A stretch of 8,039 nt of DNA from WTJH01 sp049598145. GTDB lineage: Bacteria; Bacteroidota; Bacteroidia; Flavobacteriales; Flavobacteriaceae. Location: NCBI GenBank assembly GCA_049598145.1, contig JBMYNJ010000070.1, positions 1 through 8,039 on the forward strand. Direction: 5' to 3'. A model generated the notes under the pieces. The model saw only the letters and a list, made by a program, of their open reading frames with translations. It did no database searches and had not been told where the DNA came from. Numbering within the stretch: position 1 is the first letter of the stretch; each line of letters opens with the position of its first letter. Positions 1 to 7,327 of the stretch are shown here, piece by piece. Position numbers and translations under genes: made by a program.

Positions 1-35
1 ACCTTCCGGACGCAGTAATTATTCAACCCCAATAA
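1..35 (+). other. Possible 3' end of an upstream plus-strand gene
   Basis: The first bases probably belong to the tail of a plus-strand transcription unit, because a strong terminator pointing the same way begins a few bases downstream. Two frames close quickly: one ends with TAA at 33-35 and would give the C-terminus LPDAVIIQPQ, the other ends with TAA at 16-18. The third frame stays open straight through the terminator hairpin and is an unlikely gene. Too little is present to name a product or to choose between the two frames. Confidence 0.25.
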
Positions 36-42
36 AACTTTT

Positions 43-75
43 AAACCCCCTCACTCCAGTGAGGGGGTTTTTTTA
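43..75 (+). terminator. Rho-independent terminator
   Basis: A perfect 12-bp stem is formed by 43-54 (AAACCCCCTCAC) and 59-70 (GTGAGGGGGTTT), closed by a TCCA loop and followed by an uninterrupted T run through 74. The five consecutive G:C pairs and the U tract make this a textbook intrinsic terminator. It ends the transcript entering from the left edge and isolates the tyrosine-degradation operon from it. Confidence 0.93.
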
Positions 76-313
76 TAGAAGAGACTGGGGATCAATACTT
101 GTTCAAGAGCCTAAAAATTCTATTGAGCCTTCCTTGAAAGATAGCCCCCTTAATTCCAATAGATTAGCCTGTGAAAAGATTAGTGTATTGAAATCGTTTA
201 TATTTTGAAAAAAAATGTTAATTCAAGAATATGGTTGTGTTAAAATTGTCAGCCATGTGACTATAGAAAAAAGTATTCCCTAACTTGATACAATCCGTAA
301 CTTTAAATTTCCA
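76..313 (+). other. Noncoding leader upstream of the tyrosine-degradation operon
   Basis: This 238-bp A/T-rich gap lies between the terminator and hppD and should contain the operon promoter and any operator. I compared it by eye with the Bacteroidota promoter pattern (TTG, 17-23 bp, TAnnTTTG). The nearest boxes are imperfect: TAAAATTG at 241-248 with a weak TTA at 218-220, and TAACTTTA at 298-305 with no well-spaced TTG. The heptamer AGATTAG occurs twice (161-167 and 177-183), 16 bp apart, which could be part of an operator but may be chance. A 22-codon reading frame (ATG 215 to TAA 281-283) is in frame with hppD but resembles nothing I know. No RNA gene or convincing riboswitch was seen. 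Confidence 0.6.
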
Positions 314-1456
314 TTGATTTTGAATAGTAAAGTCAGTTATCCTTCAAAGCGCTATGCTAAAGCAAAAGATTTTCTTCCCCTGTTGGGAACCGATTATGTA
401 GAGTTGTATGTCGGCAATTCCCTTCAGGCAGCTCATTTCTATCAAACAGCTATGGGCTTTCAACCCTTGGCTTATGCCGGTTTAAAAACAGGGCTAAAAG
501 ACCGGGAAAGCTATGTTGTCGCTCAAGGAAAAATTCGTTTAGTACTTACTTCTCCTTTGCGAAGCCAAACTCCTTTAGGGAAGCATGTCGATAGCCATGG
601 AGATGGGGTAAAATTTATTGCGCTCACTGTTGAAAACGCAACTGAAGCCTATAAAGAAGCCCGCTCTCGTGGAGCCGATTCTTTTCAAGAGCCTCAAACC
701 ACACAAGACCCCAGTGGAAAAGTGGTCTGCTCTGGAATAAGAACCTATGGTGAAACGATTCATTTGTTTATCGAAAGACATGACTACAGAGGAGTGTTTC
801 TGCCCGGATATATTCCTTGGAAAGGCACCTCCCTATCTACCCCGGAAGTCGGCTTAAAATATATCGACCATATGGTGGGAAATGTGTCCCTGGGCCAAAT
901 GAATCACTGGGTAAAGTTTTACGAGGATGTCCTTGGTTTTACAAACATCCTAACCTTTGATGATAAGGATATCTCTACAGAATATACTGCCTTGATGAGT
1001 AAAGTGGTAAGCGATGGTAGCGGGCGTATTAAATTTCCGATAAACGAACCCGCTGCTGGACTAAAACGCTCCCAGGTGGACGAATATCTAGACTTTTATG
1101 AAGGTGAGGGTGTTCAGCATTTGGCTTTAGTCACCGATAACATTATTCATACAGTCAGCGAACTCCGAAAGCGGGGGGTAGAATTTTTAAGTGTTCCTGA
1201 TACCTACTACGAAAAGCTATTGGAACGGGTAGGAGAAATCAGTGAACCTCTGGATGCCCTGCGCGCATTAGGCATCTTGGTAGATCGAGACGAAGAGGGC
1301 TATTTATTACAGATATTTACCAAACCCCTTCAACCGCGACCCACTTTATTTTTTGAAATTATCCAACGGAAAGGGGCGCAGTCTTTCGGAAAGGGAAATT
1401 TTAAAGCTCTATTTGAAGCCATAGAACGCGAACAAAAACTACGAGGAACCCTTTAA
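314..1456 (+). CDS. hppD: 4-hydroxyphenylpyruvate dioxygenase (HPPD)
   Basis: This Fe(II) dioxygenase of the vicinal-oxygen-chelate family converts 4-hydroxyphenylpyruvate plus O2 to homogentisate and CO2, the committed step of tyrosine breakdown in the cytoplasm. The 380-residue protein has the usual two-half layout: an N-terminal barrel (about 22-155, starting LLGTDYVELYVGN) and a catalytic C-terminal barrel (about 182-352). The iron triad is visible: His186 in YIDHMVGN, His269 in GVQHLAL and Glu348 in LFFEIIQRKG. The family-typical NEP (244-246) and LLQIFTKP (331-338) segments, which line the substrate pocket, are intact. No in-frame ATG lies between the TAA at 281-283 and the conserved start of the fold, so translation probably begins at TTG 314 or TTG 320. 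It is the first gene of the operon, 13 bp before hmgA. The function is secure; the exact start is not. Confidence 0.95.
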   Translation: MILNSKVSYPSKRYAKAKDFLPLLGTDYVELYVGNSLQAAHFYQTAMGFQPLAYAGLKTGLKDRESYVVAQGKIRLVLTSPLRSQTPLGKHVDSHGDGVKFIALTVENATEAYKEARSRGADSFQEPQTTQDPSGKVVCSGIRTYGETIHLFIERHDYRGVFLPGYIPWKGTSLSTPEVGLKYIDHMVGNVSLGQMNHWVKFYEDVLGFTNILTFDDKDISTEYTALMSKVVSDGSGRIKFPINEPAAGLKRSQVDEYLDFYEGEGVQHLALVTDNIIHTVSELRKRGVEFLSVPDTYYEKLLERVGEISEPLDALRALGILVDRDEEGYLLQIFTKPLQPRPTLFFEIIQRKGAQSFGKGNFKALFEAIEREQKLRGTL

Positions 1457-1469
1457 ATTAGATAATCAC

Positions 1470-2627
1470 ATGCCACTATATCATCAGCTAGGAAAGATTC
1501 CCGAAAAACGACATACCCAATTCCGTAAACCCGATGGAAGCTTATATTATGAAGAGCTATTTGGTACCATAGGATTTGATGGGATGTCTTCGCTTTTGTA
1601 CCATCACCATCGTCCCACTCGGGTAAAATCGATTCGTCCAGCAATAGATGTACGCCCAAAGATTGCGGTTCAACACAATTTGCACTCTCGGAAATTTTTG
1701 GGATTTAACATCCCTTCAGAATTGGATTTTCTCAATTCTCGAAAGACTCTACTCGTCAATAGTGACATACACATTGGAGTAGCAGCCCCCGAAAATTCTG
1801 TGGGAGATTATTTTTACAAAAATGCCGATGCCGACGAAATGCTCTTCATACATGAAGGAACTGGAGTATTGCATACTCTTTTGGGTAAAATTCCATTTGA
1901 GCCTGGAGATTATCTTATTATTCCCAGGGGTATTATTTATCAAATACACTTTGATTCGGATCAAAATAGGTTATTATATGCCGAATCCTTTCAACCCATA
2001 TACACACCTAAACGCTATCGAAATCATTTTGGCCAACTTTTGGAACATTCCCCTTTTTGTGAACGAGACCTGAAATTACCTGAATATTTAGACCCCAAAA
2101 ATGAGACAGGAGAATTTCGAATTAAAATTAAAAAAGAGGGTGTTTTACATGAAGTCATCTACCAATCGCACCCTTTTGATGTTGTTGGTTGGGATGGCTA
2201 CAATTATCCCTATGGCTTTTCAATTCACAATTTTGAACCCATCACAGGGCGAGTGCATTTGCCTCCCCCGGTTCATCAAACCTTCGAAACCTCAACCTTT
2301 GTAGTATGCTCTTTTTGCCCAAGGCTTTACGATTATCATCCACAAGCCATCCCAGCACCCTATCACCATTCCAATATAGACTCCGATGAAGTCCTCTATT
2401 ATGTCGCTGGAAACTTTATGAGTCGTAAAGGCATCGCTCCGGGACAGTTGACGCTCCACCCTGCAGGGATTCCGCACGGGCCGCATCCCGGTACTTATGA
2501 GGCCAGTATCGGACAAAAAGAAACACAAGAAATGGCTGTGATGATTGATACTTTCAAACCCCTTCAAATCACGACAACAGCCCTTGAAATTCAAGAGGAA
2601 TCCTACTACACCTCTTGGAAGGAATAA
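1470..2627 (+). CDS. hmgA: Homogentisate 1,2-dioxygenase
   Basis: This cupin-fold Fe(II) dioxygenase opens the ring of homogentisate to give maleylacetoacetate, taking the product of the preceding enzyme. The family N-terminal signature is clear (PEKRHTQFRKPDGSLYYEEL, 11-30, then FGTIGFDGMSS). Two beta-rich halves follow, the second carrying the metal site. The likely iron ligands are His300 and Glu307 in PYHHSNIDSDE and His336 in IPHGPHPG. His269 in PPVHQTF is a plausible counterpart of the catalytic histidine. At 385 residues it is shorter than the roughly 430-445 residues of the human and Pseudomonas enzymes, and the ligand loop has one extra residue between the first His and the Glu. I believe this short form is normal in Bacteroidota. 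ATG 1470 has no Shine-Dalgarno sequence; FAH starts 12 bp after the stop. Confidence 0.93.
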   Translation: MPLYHQLGKIPEKRHTQFRKPDGSLYYEELFGTIGFDGMSSLLYHHHRPTRVKSIRPAIDVRPKIAVQHNLHSRKFLGFNIPSELDFLNSRKTLLVNSDIHIGVAAPENSVGDYFYKNADADEMLFIHEGTGVLHTLLGKIPFEPGDYLIIPRGIIYQIHFDSDQNRLLYAESFQPIYTPKRYRNHFGQLLEHSPFCERDLKLPEYLDPKNETGEFRIKIKKEGVLHEVIYQSHPFDVVGWDGYNYPYGFSIHNFEPITGRVHLPPPVHQTFETSTFVVCSFCPRLYDYHPQAIPAPYHHSNIDSDEVLYYVAGNFMSRKGIAPGQLTLHPAGIPHGPHPGTYEASIGQKETQEMAVMIDTFKPLQITTTALEIQEESYYTSWKE

Positions 2628-2639
2628 TCCTTATTTTAT

Positions 2640-3860
2640 ATGTTTATGTTGCCTATACAATCCGATTTTTCTATTCACAACTTGCCTTTTGGAATTTTTT
2701 CGACTGTTGGATCCCCCAAGCGAATTGGAGTGGCCTTAGGGGATCGGGTAATAGACCTCTATGCTCTCGGAAAATTAGGCGTTTGGGATTTCGATATTGA
2801 TGTCTTAAAACAAGACTCCCTAAATTCATTTATTGCTTTAGGGAAATCTAAAACCAATGGGGTTCGAAAATCCATAAGAGAATGGTTTTTAGACCTCAAA
2901 AATGCTCCTTTTGAAGATTTTAATAATATATCTGTGTCCCTTGCAGAAGTTGATCTACATTTACCCGTTCAGGTAGGCGACTATACCGACTTTTATTCTA
3001 GTCTGGAGCACGCCACCAACGTCGGAAAAATGTTCCGCGATCCGGAACAGCCCTTATTACCCAATTGGAAACATTTACCCGTGGGCTATCACGGGCGAGC
3101 ATCCACTATTATTCCCAGCGGACAGCCTATTCGAAGACCTAAAGGACAAATTCTAGCCGTTTCAGAAGACCTCCCCGGATTTGGCCCCACCCAACGGCTG
3201 GATTTTGAATTGGAAATGGGATTTATCGTTGGAAAAGAAAACCGCTTAGGGGAATCGATTTCAACAGCAGAAGCAGAAGAATATATCTTTGGTTTAGTCC
3301 TTTGTAACGACTGGTCGGCCCGAGACATTCAAAAATGGGAATATGTCCCTTTAGGGCCTTTTTTAGGGAAAAGTTTTGCGACTTCCATCTCTCCATGGGT
3401 GATCCCTTTGGAGGCCTTGGACCCGTTTCGTGTAGACGGACCTATACAAGACCCTACTCCCTTACCTTATCTCCAATATTCCGGATTAAAAAACTACGAC
3501 ATACATCTGGAGGTTCATCTAGAGCCTCAAGGACATCCCCCCAGCCTTATTTGCCAATCCAATTTTAAATATATGTACTGGAATATGGTGCAACAACTCA
3601 CCCATCATACCAGTAACGGTTGCCAGATCCGCGTGGGAGACCTTATGGCCTCAGGGACCTTATCCGGAAAGACCCCAGATTCTTATGGCTCCCTGTTAGA
3701 GCTCAGCTGGGGAGGAAAAAATCCATTACCCCTAAATGGAGGAGCATCCAGAACCTTTTTAGAAGATGGAGATAGTCTCCATCTAAGCGCTTATGCTGAA
3801 AATAAAGAAATTCGAGTCGGTTTTGGAAGCCTTTCCAATACGATACTTCCAAGCTTATGA
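2640..3860 (+). CDS. fahA: Fumarylacetoacetase (fumarylacetoacetate hydrolase)
   Basis: This enzyme hydrolyses fumarylacetoacetate to fumarate and acetoacetate, the last step of the homogentisate pathway. The 406-residue protein is close to the 419 of human FAH and has both the N-terminal SH3-like part (about 1-110, with SDFSIHNLPFGIFST) and the large catalytic domain. By alignment to the human enzyme from memory, the metal ligands are Asp117, Glu190, Glu192 and Asp224 (in DFYSS, FELEMG and CNDWSARDIQ). The catalytic His is His124 in SLEHA, and Glu354 in LELSW completes the catalytic set. Arg133, Tyr150, Gln231, Lys244 and Thr340 match the substrate-binding positions. The start could be ATG 2640 or ATG 2646, a difference of two residues. 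Its stop overlaps the next start as ATGA, suggesting translational coupling. The residue match argues for genuine FAH rather than a generic FAH-superfamily hydrolase. Confidence 0.95.
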   Translation: MFMLPIQSDFSIHNLPFGIFSTVGSPKRIGVALGDRVIDLYALGKLGVWDFDIDVLKQDSLNSFIALGKSKTNGVRKSIREWFLDLKNAPFEDFNNISVSLAEVDLHLPVQVGDYTDFYSSLEHATNVGKMFRDPEQPLLPNWKHLPVGYHGRASTIIPSGQPIRRPKGQILAVSEDLPGFGPTQRLDFELEMGFIVGKENRLGESISTAEAEEYIFGLVLCNDWSARDIQKWEYVPLGPFLGKSFATSISPWVIPLEALDPFRVDGPIQDPTPLPYLQYSGLKNYDIHLEVHLEPQGHPPSLICQSNFKYMYWNMVQQLTHHTSNGCQIRVGDLMASGTLSGKTPDSYGSLLELSWGGKNPLPLNGGASRTFLEDGDSLHLSAYAENKEIRVGFGSLSNTILPSL

Positions 3861-4756
3861 ACATCTATACCACCCTTGATCCGGAAACATTAGAGCAACC
3901 CGAGTTACATCGATGCCTGCTGGCCGCTATAGCCCCTCGACCGATTTGTTTAGCCAGCAGTATTAATACTCAGGGAGAGATTAATTTAAGTCCTTTCAGT
4001 TATTTCAATGTATTTAGTTCCAACCCACCTATACTTATCTTTTCTCCCGCCCGTAGAGGAACCGATAATCAGACCAAACACACCCTTGAAAATGCAAAGG
4101 AAATTCCTGAAATTGTGGTAAATGTGGTCAATCATGCAATGGTGGAGCAAACCTCACTCAGCAGTATAGCCTTTGATAAAGGTGTAAATGAGTTTGTAAA
4201 GTCAGGCTTAACCCCTGTAGAAAGTCAAATTGTTAAACCTCCACGGGTAGGGGAAGCGCCAATCTCTCTGGAATGTTTGGTGGAACAAATTCTCCCCTTA
4301 GGAGAAGGTCCCGGTGCCGGGAATCTAATCATTTGCCGAGTCATACTCATACATCTCCAAAACGAATTTCTGGATGAAAAGGGCCAGTTGGATCCGCATC
4401 GACTAGACCTCGTGGGTCGTATGGGTCACCAATGGTATGTCCGAGCTTCAGGGGAAGCTCTTTTTCCCTTAGAGAAACCCCAAAAAGAAGGTATCGGAGT
4501 AGATCAATTACCGGAAAGCATCCGCAGGAGCTCCGTATTAACTGGAAACGAATTGGGCCGTTTGGGCCAGCAAACCCATTTCCCGAAAGCCAATGAAATT
4601 AAAGCCTTACATCACTCTCCGGCGATTCAAAAAATCAGTTTCAAAGGAAGCCCCGAAAATCAAATCAAAAAACTGCACCAAATGGCTCAAAAAGTGATGA
4701 AAAACGGCAAATACCAAGAAGCTTTACGCATATTATTGTTTGCCGATCAATTGTAA
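3857..4756 (+). CDS. Flavin reductase-like FMN-binding split-barrel protein with C-terminal helical tail
   Basis: This belongs to the flavin reductase / flavoredoxin-like family, cytoplasmic split-barrel proteins that bind FMN and may reduce flavin with NAD(P)H. The hallmark stretch is at about 23-67: AAIAPRPICLASS, then INLSPFSYFNVFSSNPP and ILIFSPARR, with VVNVV (87-91) and the ISLECLVEQILPLGEG segment (136-151) after it. The barrel seems to end near residue 200 (RMGHQWYVRA). About 100 residues follow, and the final 28 (about 272-299, KLHQMAQKVMKNGKYQEALR and on) read like a single helix-turn-helix TPR-type unit. It starts inside the ATGA of the FAH stop and ends 28 bp before aacS, so it is firmly part of the operon. 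No monooxygenase partner lies nearby and no step of the known pathway requires it. Family assignment is good; its role is unknown. Confidence 0.85.
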   Translation: MNIYTTLDPETLEQPELHRCLLAAIAPRPICLASSINTQGEINLSPFSYFNVFSSNPPILIFSPARRGTDNQTKHTLENAKEIPEIVVNVVNHAMVEQTSLSSIAFDKGVNEFVKSGLTPVESQIVKPPRVGEAPISLECLVEQILPLGEGPGAGNLIICRVILIHLQNEFLDEKGQLDPHRLDLVGRMGHQWYVRASGEALFPLEKPQKEGIGVDQLPESIRRSSVLTGNELGRLGQQTHFPKANEIKALHHSPAIQKISFKGSPENQIKKLHQMAQKVMKNGKYQEALRILLFADQL

Positions 4757-4784
4757 AGAAGATGCTTTTCTTTTACATTTAACT

Positions 4785-6716
4785 ATGCTTGGAAACGATT
4801 CCCCCATTTGGACACCTTCGATAGAGGCCCAAAAAAATAGTCATTTGTCCGCCTTTCAAGCCTATGTTGAAGAGACTTACCAGCTACAATTCGATAGCTA
4901 CGAGGCCCTGCATGAGTGGTCCGTTACTGCATTAGGTGATTTTTGGGAAGCTACCGCCAATTATTTTCAAATTCAATGGGAGGAGCATCCCAAAACCTGG
5001 ATACGTCCCGCCCGCCCTTTTTATAAAACCCAATGGTGTATTGGGGGAACGCTAAGCTATAGTGCGCATATCCTACGAAATTATAGGGACGGAGAAACAG
5101 CGATAATCTTCCAAAACGAAAGCGGTGCCCATCTCAATATTCGCTGGAATAGTTTGTTGGAACGCGCTGATCGCTTTAAAAGGGAACTCTTATCTGTTGG
5201 TGTTCAGCAAGGGGATTGTGTGGGGGGTTATTTACTTAATCATCCCGATACGGTGGCTGCTTTTTTAGCGACGAATGCTTTGGGAGCTATTTGGAGCTGT
5301 TGTTCACCAGACTTCGGAATCGAAAGTGTGGTGGATCGATTGGCCCAGTTGAAACCTAAAGTATTAATTGCACATAAATCTTACAATTATAATGGAAAGA
5401 GATACTTACAAGAAAAAAAAATTAATCAATTAAAAAATCAATTACCCAGTCTTCAAAAAACCATCGTTCTTTCGGATGATCTTGAAGCATGGGATTTCAA
5501 TTGTAGCAAAACCTATCGGTTAGACCCCGTGAGTGTTCCATTTGATCATCCGATCTGGGTCCTTTTTTCCTCGGGTACTACGGGTAAGCCCAAGGCCATC
5601 GCTCATCGGACAGGAGGCATGCTTTTGGAACAACTCAAAGCCTTGGCTATTCATCAGGATTTAAAATCCGGAGAGCGATTTTTCTGGAATACCACAACCG
5701 GCTGGATGATGTGGAACTACGCCCTTGGGAGTCTCCTTTGCGGCGGGGTGTTATGTCTCTATGATGGTGCCCCCAACTATCCCGATTGGGGAGCGCAATG
5801 GCGCTTTGCGGCACAACAACAAATCCATCATTTTGGTCATGGGGCACCCTTTTACATTCAATGCATGAAAGAGAATCTTTCAAATCTCCCTGCATTAAAA
5901 GGTTTAAGGAGTTTAGGGTCCACCGGAGCCCCATTATCGGTAGATGCTTTTGTTTGGCTCCAACAAAAGTTCCCTGAAACTCAGATCATTTCACTTAGTG
6001 GAGGTACAGATGTGTGCACGGCATTTATAGGGGGTTGTTTGCAAAAACCCGTTTATGCAGGGTGGTTACAAGCTCCTATGTTGGGCGCTGCCATAGAATC
6101 TTGGAGTCCCGAGGGCAAGCCTCTACACGGAACTATGGGAGAGCTTGTGATTGGACAGCCCATGCCTTGCATGCCGGTCTGTTTTTGGAACGACCCTGAG
6201 GACCAAAAATACCACGCTTCCTATTTTGATGGGTTTAAAGGCGTTTGGACTCATGGGGACTATATCCTGATGGATCCCACCAAAGGAGTGCAGATTTTTG
6301 GCCGATCGGATGCCACGCTTAACCGAGGAGGGATTCGAATAGGAACTTCTGAAATTTACAGTGCATTGGACCAAATACAAGGGGTTGACGATCAGCTTAT
6401 GGTAGACCTCCCCTCAGGCGAAAATTGGAGTGGTTTGATTTTATTTGTGGTGAGTTCACAGGAATTGGATACCAATATTATCCAAAAATTAAAAACTCAT
6501 ATCCGAACACATTGTTCCCCCAGACATGTTCCAGACGAAATCATTAGAGTTCCAGAAATTCCTTACACCATCAGCGGGAAAAAGATGGAAATCCCAGTTA
6601 AAAAAATCTGTATGGGCTTCGCCCTGGAAGCAGCAGCAACCGCAGGAGCTATGAAAAATCCTAAGGCTTTAAAAATTTTTCAGGAGTTATCGGAACAACG
6701 CCGTGGGGAAAACTAA
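4785..6716 (+). CDS. aacS: Acetoacetyl-CoA synthetase (acetoacetate-CoA ligase)
   Basis: This ANL-family adenylating enzyme makes acetoacetyl-CoA from acetoacetate, ATP and CoA. In this operon it would capture the acetoacetate released by FAH. From ATG 4785 it is 643 residues, close to the usual length of about 650. In order it shows: the WTPS N-terminus and ACAS-type N-domain; the phosphate-binding loop SSGTTGKPKA (262-271); TGWMMWNYALGSLLCGG (305-321), typical of acetoacetyl- rather than acetyl-CoA synthetases; SGGTDVCTAFIGG (405-417); the THGDY ATP-binding Asp (489-493); the hinge motif GRSDATLNRGGIRIG (506-520); and catalytic Lys599 in YTISGKKMEIPVKK. An in-frame TTG at 4740 would add 15 residues overlapping the preceding gene, but ATG 4785 gives the family N-terminus. 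It is the last gene of the operon, and its stop overlaps that of the convergent methyltransferase. Confidence 0.94.
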   Translation: MLGNDSPIWTPSIEAQKNSHLSAFQAYVEETYQLQFDSYEALHEWSVTALGDFWEATANYFQIQWEEHPKTWIRPARPFYKTQWCIGGTLSYSAHILRNYRDGETAIIFQNESGAHLNIRWNSLLERADRFKRELLSVGVQQGDCVGGYLLNHPDTVAAFLATNALGAIWSCCSPDFGIESVVDRLAQLKPKVLIAHKSYNYNGKRYLQEKKINQLKNQLPSLQKTIVLSDDLEAWDFNCSKTYRLDPVSVPFDHPIWVLFSSGTTGKPKAIAHRTGGMLLEQLKALAIHQDLKSGERFFWNTTTGWMMWNYALGSLLCGGVLCLYDGAPNYPDWGAQWRFAAQQQIHHFGHGAPFYIQCMKENLSNLPALKGLRSLGSTGAPLSVDAFVWLQQKFPETQIISLSGGTDVCTAFIGGCLQKPVYAGWLQAPMLGAAIESWSPEGKPLHGTMGELVIGQPMPCMPVCFWNDPEDQKYHASYFDGFKGVWTHGDYILMDPTKGVQIFGRSDATLNRGGIRIGTSEIYSALDQIQGVDDQLMVDLPSGENWSGLILFVVSSQELDTNIIQKLKTHIRTHCSPRHVPDEIIRVPEIPYTISGKKMEIPVKKICMGFALEAAATAGAMKNPKALKIFQELSEQRRGEN

Positions 6717-7327
6717 GATTTAACCCCAGTAACCACCAAAGTACCGGCCCAATCACCCGCAGCTCCAACACGCCAAGTCTGTAACTTATGAAAACCAGCA
6801 GTTTGGAAAAAAGATTTCCATTGTTCTTCTGAAAACAACTGCATAATGGAAATGCCGCAGTCTTCGGGCCACGAATGGGACGTAGGATTTTCCTGATAAA
6901 AATCCAGTCCAATAATTAAACGCCCCCCTTCATTAAGCCAGTGGTGATAGATATGAGAAATTAATGCTTGGGGATCAGGCATATAGTAGAAAACTTCCAT
7001 CGAGTGGACCAAATCAACCGGAGATTGGGGTTGCCACTCCATTAAATCCGAACAATAATAGGTTCCTGTGGGATGCAAGCGCTGGGCTTTTTGGATCATC
7101 GTTTCGGAGCCATCGACCCCAATAGCTTGCTGACAAGACTCTTGCTGGTCTAACTGCCGAACTACCCAGCCATTGCCACAGCCGGCATCTATACATCGAT
7201 AGTTCTCAAGTTGAGCGGTGGCAAAGGTCAACATTTCACCTACTGCAAGACTGTGGTTTTTCTCCATTCCTTCGTCTCTTCCATTGGTGGCCCAAGTGCT
7301 AAAGACTTCTACCGGTAATTTTTTCAT
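6713..7327 (-). CDS. Class I SAM-dependent methyltransferase, substrate unknown
   Basis: A 204-residue single-domain Rossmann methyltransferase. Motif I is CIDAGCGNGW (45-54), the acidic ribose-binding position is Asp72 in GVDGSETM, motif II lies around DLVHSMEVFYYM (105-116), and motif III is LNEGGRLIIG (131-140). The N-terminal segment WATNGRDEGMEKNHSLAVGE (12-31) probably forms the cap over the SAM pocket and resembles a widespread uncharacterised subgroup. No membrane segment or signal peptide is seen. The start ATG is directly preceded by AAAGGAG with no spacer, an unusual placement. Its TAG stop overlaps the TAA of aacS by convergence. It is divergent from the SRPBCC gene, so it belongs to a different transcription unit from the tyrosine operon. 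The substrate (small molecule or other) cannot be inferred. Confidence 0.88.
   Translation of the reverse strand: MKKLPVEVFSTWATNGRDEGMEKNHSLAVGEMLTFATAQLENYRCIDAGCGNGWVVRQLDQQESCQQAIGVDGSETMIQKAQRLHPTGTYYCSDLMEWQPQSPVDLVHSMEVFYYMPDPQALISHIYHHWLNEGGRLIIGLDFYQENPTSHSWPEDCGISIMQLFSEEQWKSFFQTAGFHKLQTWRVGAAGDWAGTLVVTGVKS

Noticed and set aside
1..75. Hairpin read as the end of a tRNA or other structured RNA
   Set aside because: There is no CCA end, T-arm or other RNA signature; the G:C stem followed by a T run is adequately explained as an intrinsic terminator.
215..283. 22-codon ORF as a leader peptide for attenuation
   Set aside because: It has one Tyr codon and no run of aromatic codons, and no terminator hairpin follows it, so there is no attenuator signature.
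4740..4784. Extended start of aacS at TTG 4740 giving 15 more residues
   Set aside because: The extension overlaps the end of the preceding gene and reads unlike the family, while ATG 4785 gives MLGNDSPIWTPS, the usual acetoacetyl-CoA synthetase N-terminus.
5647..5934. Antisense open frame of 95 codons inside aacS
   Set aside because: It is fully contained in a confidently assigned gene, has no recognisable domain, and looks like a codon-bias shadow; the same applies to the antisense frames at 2292-2594, 3089-3328 and 6123-6380.
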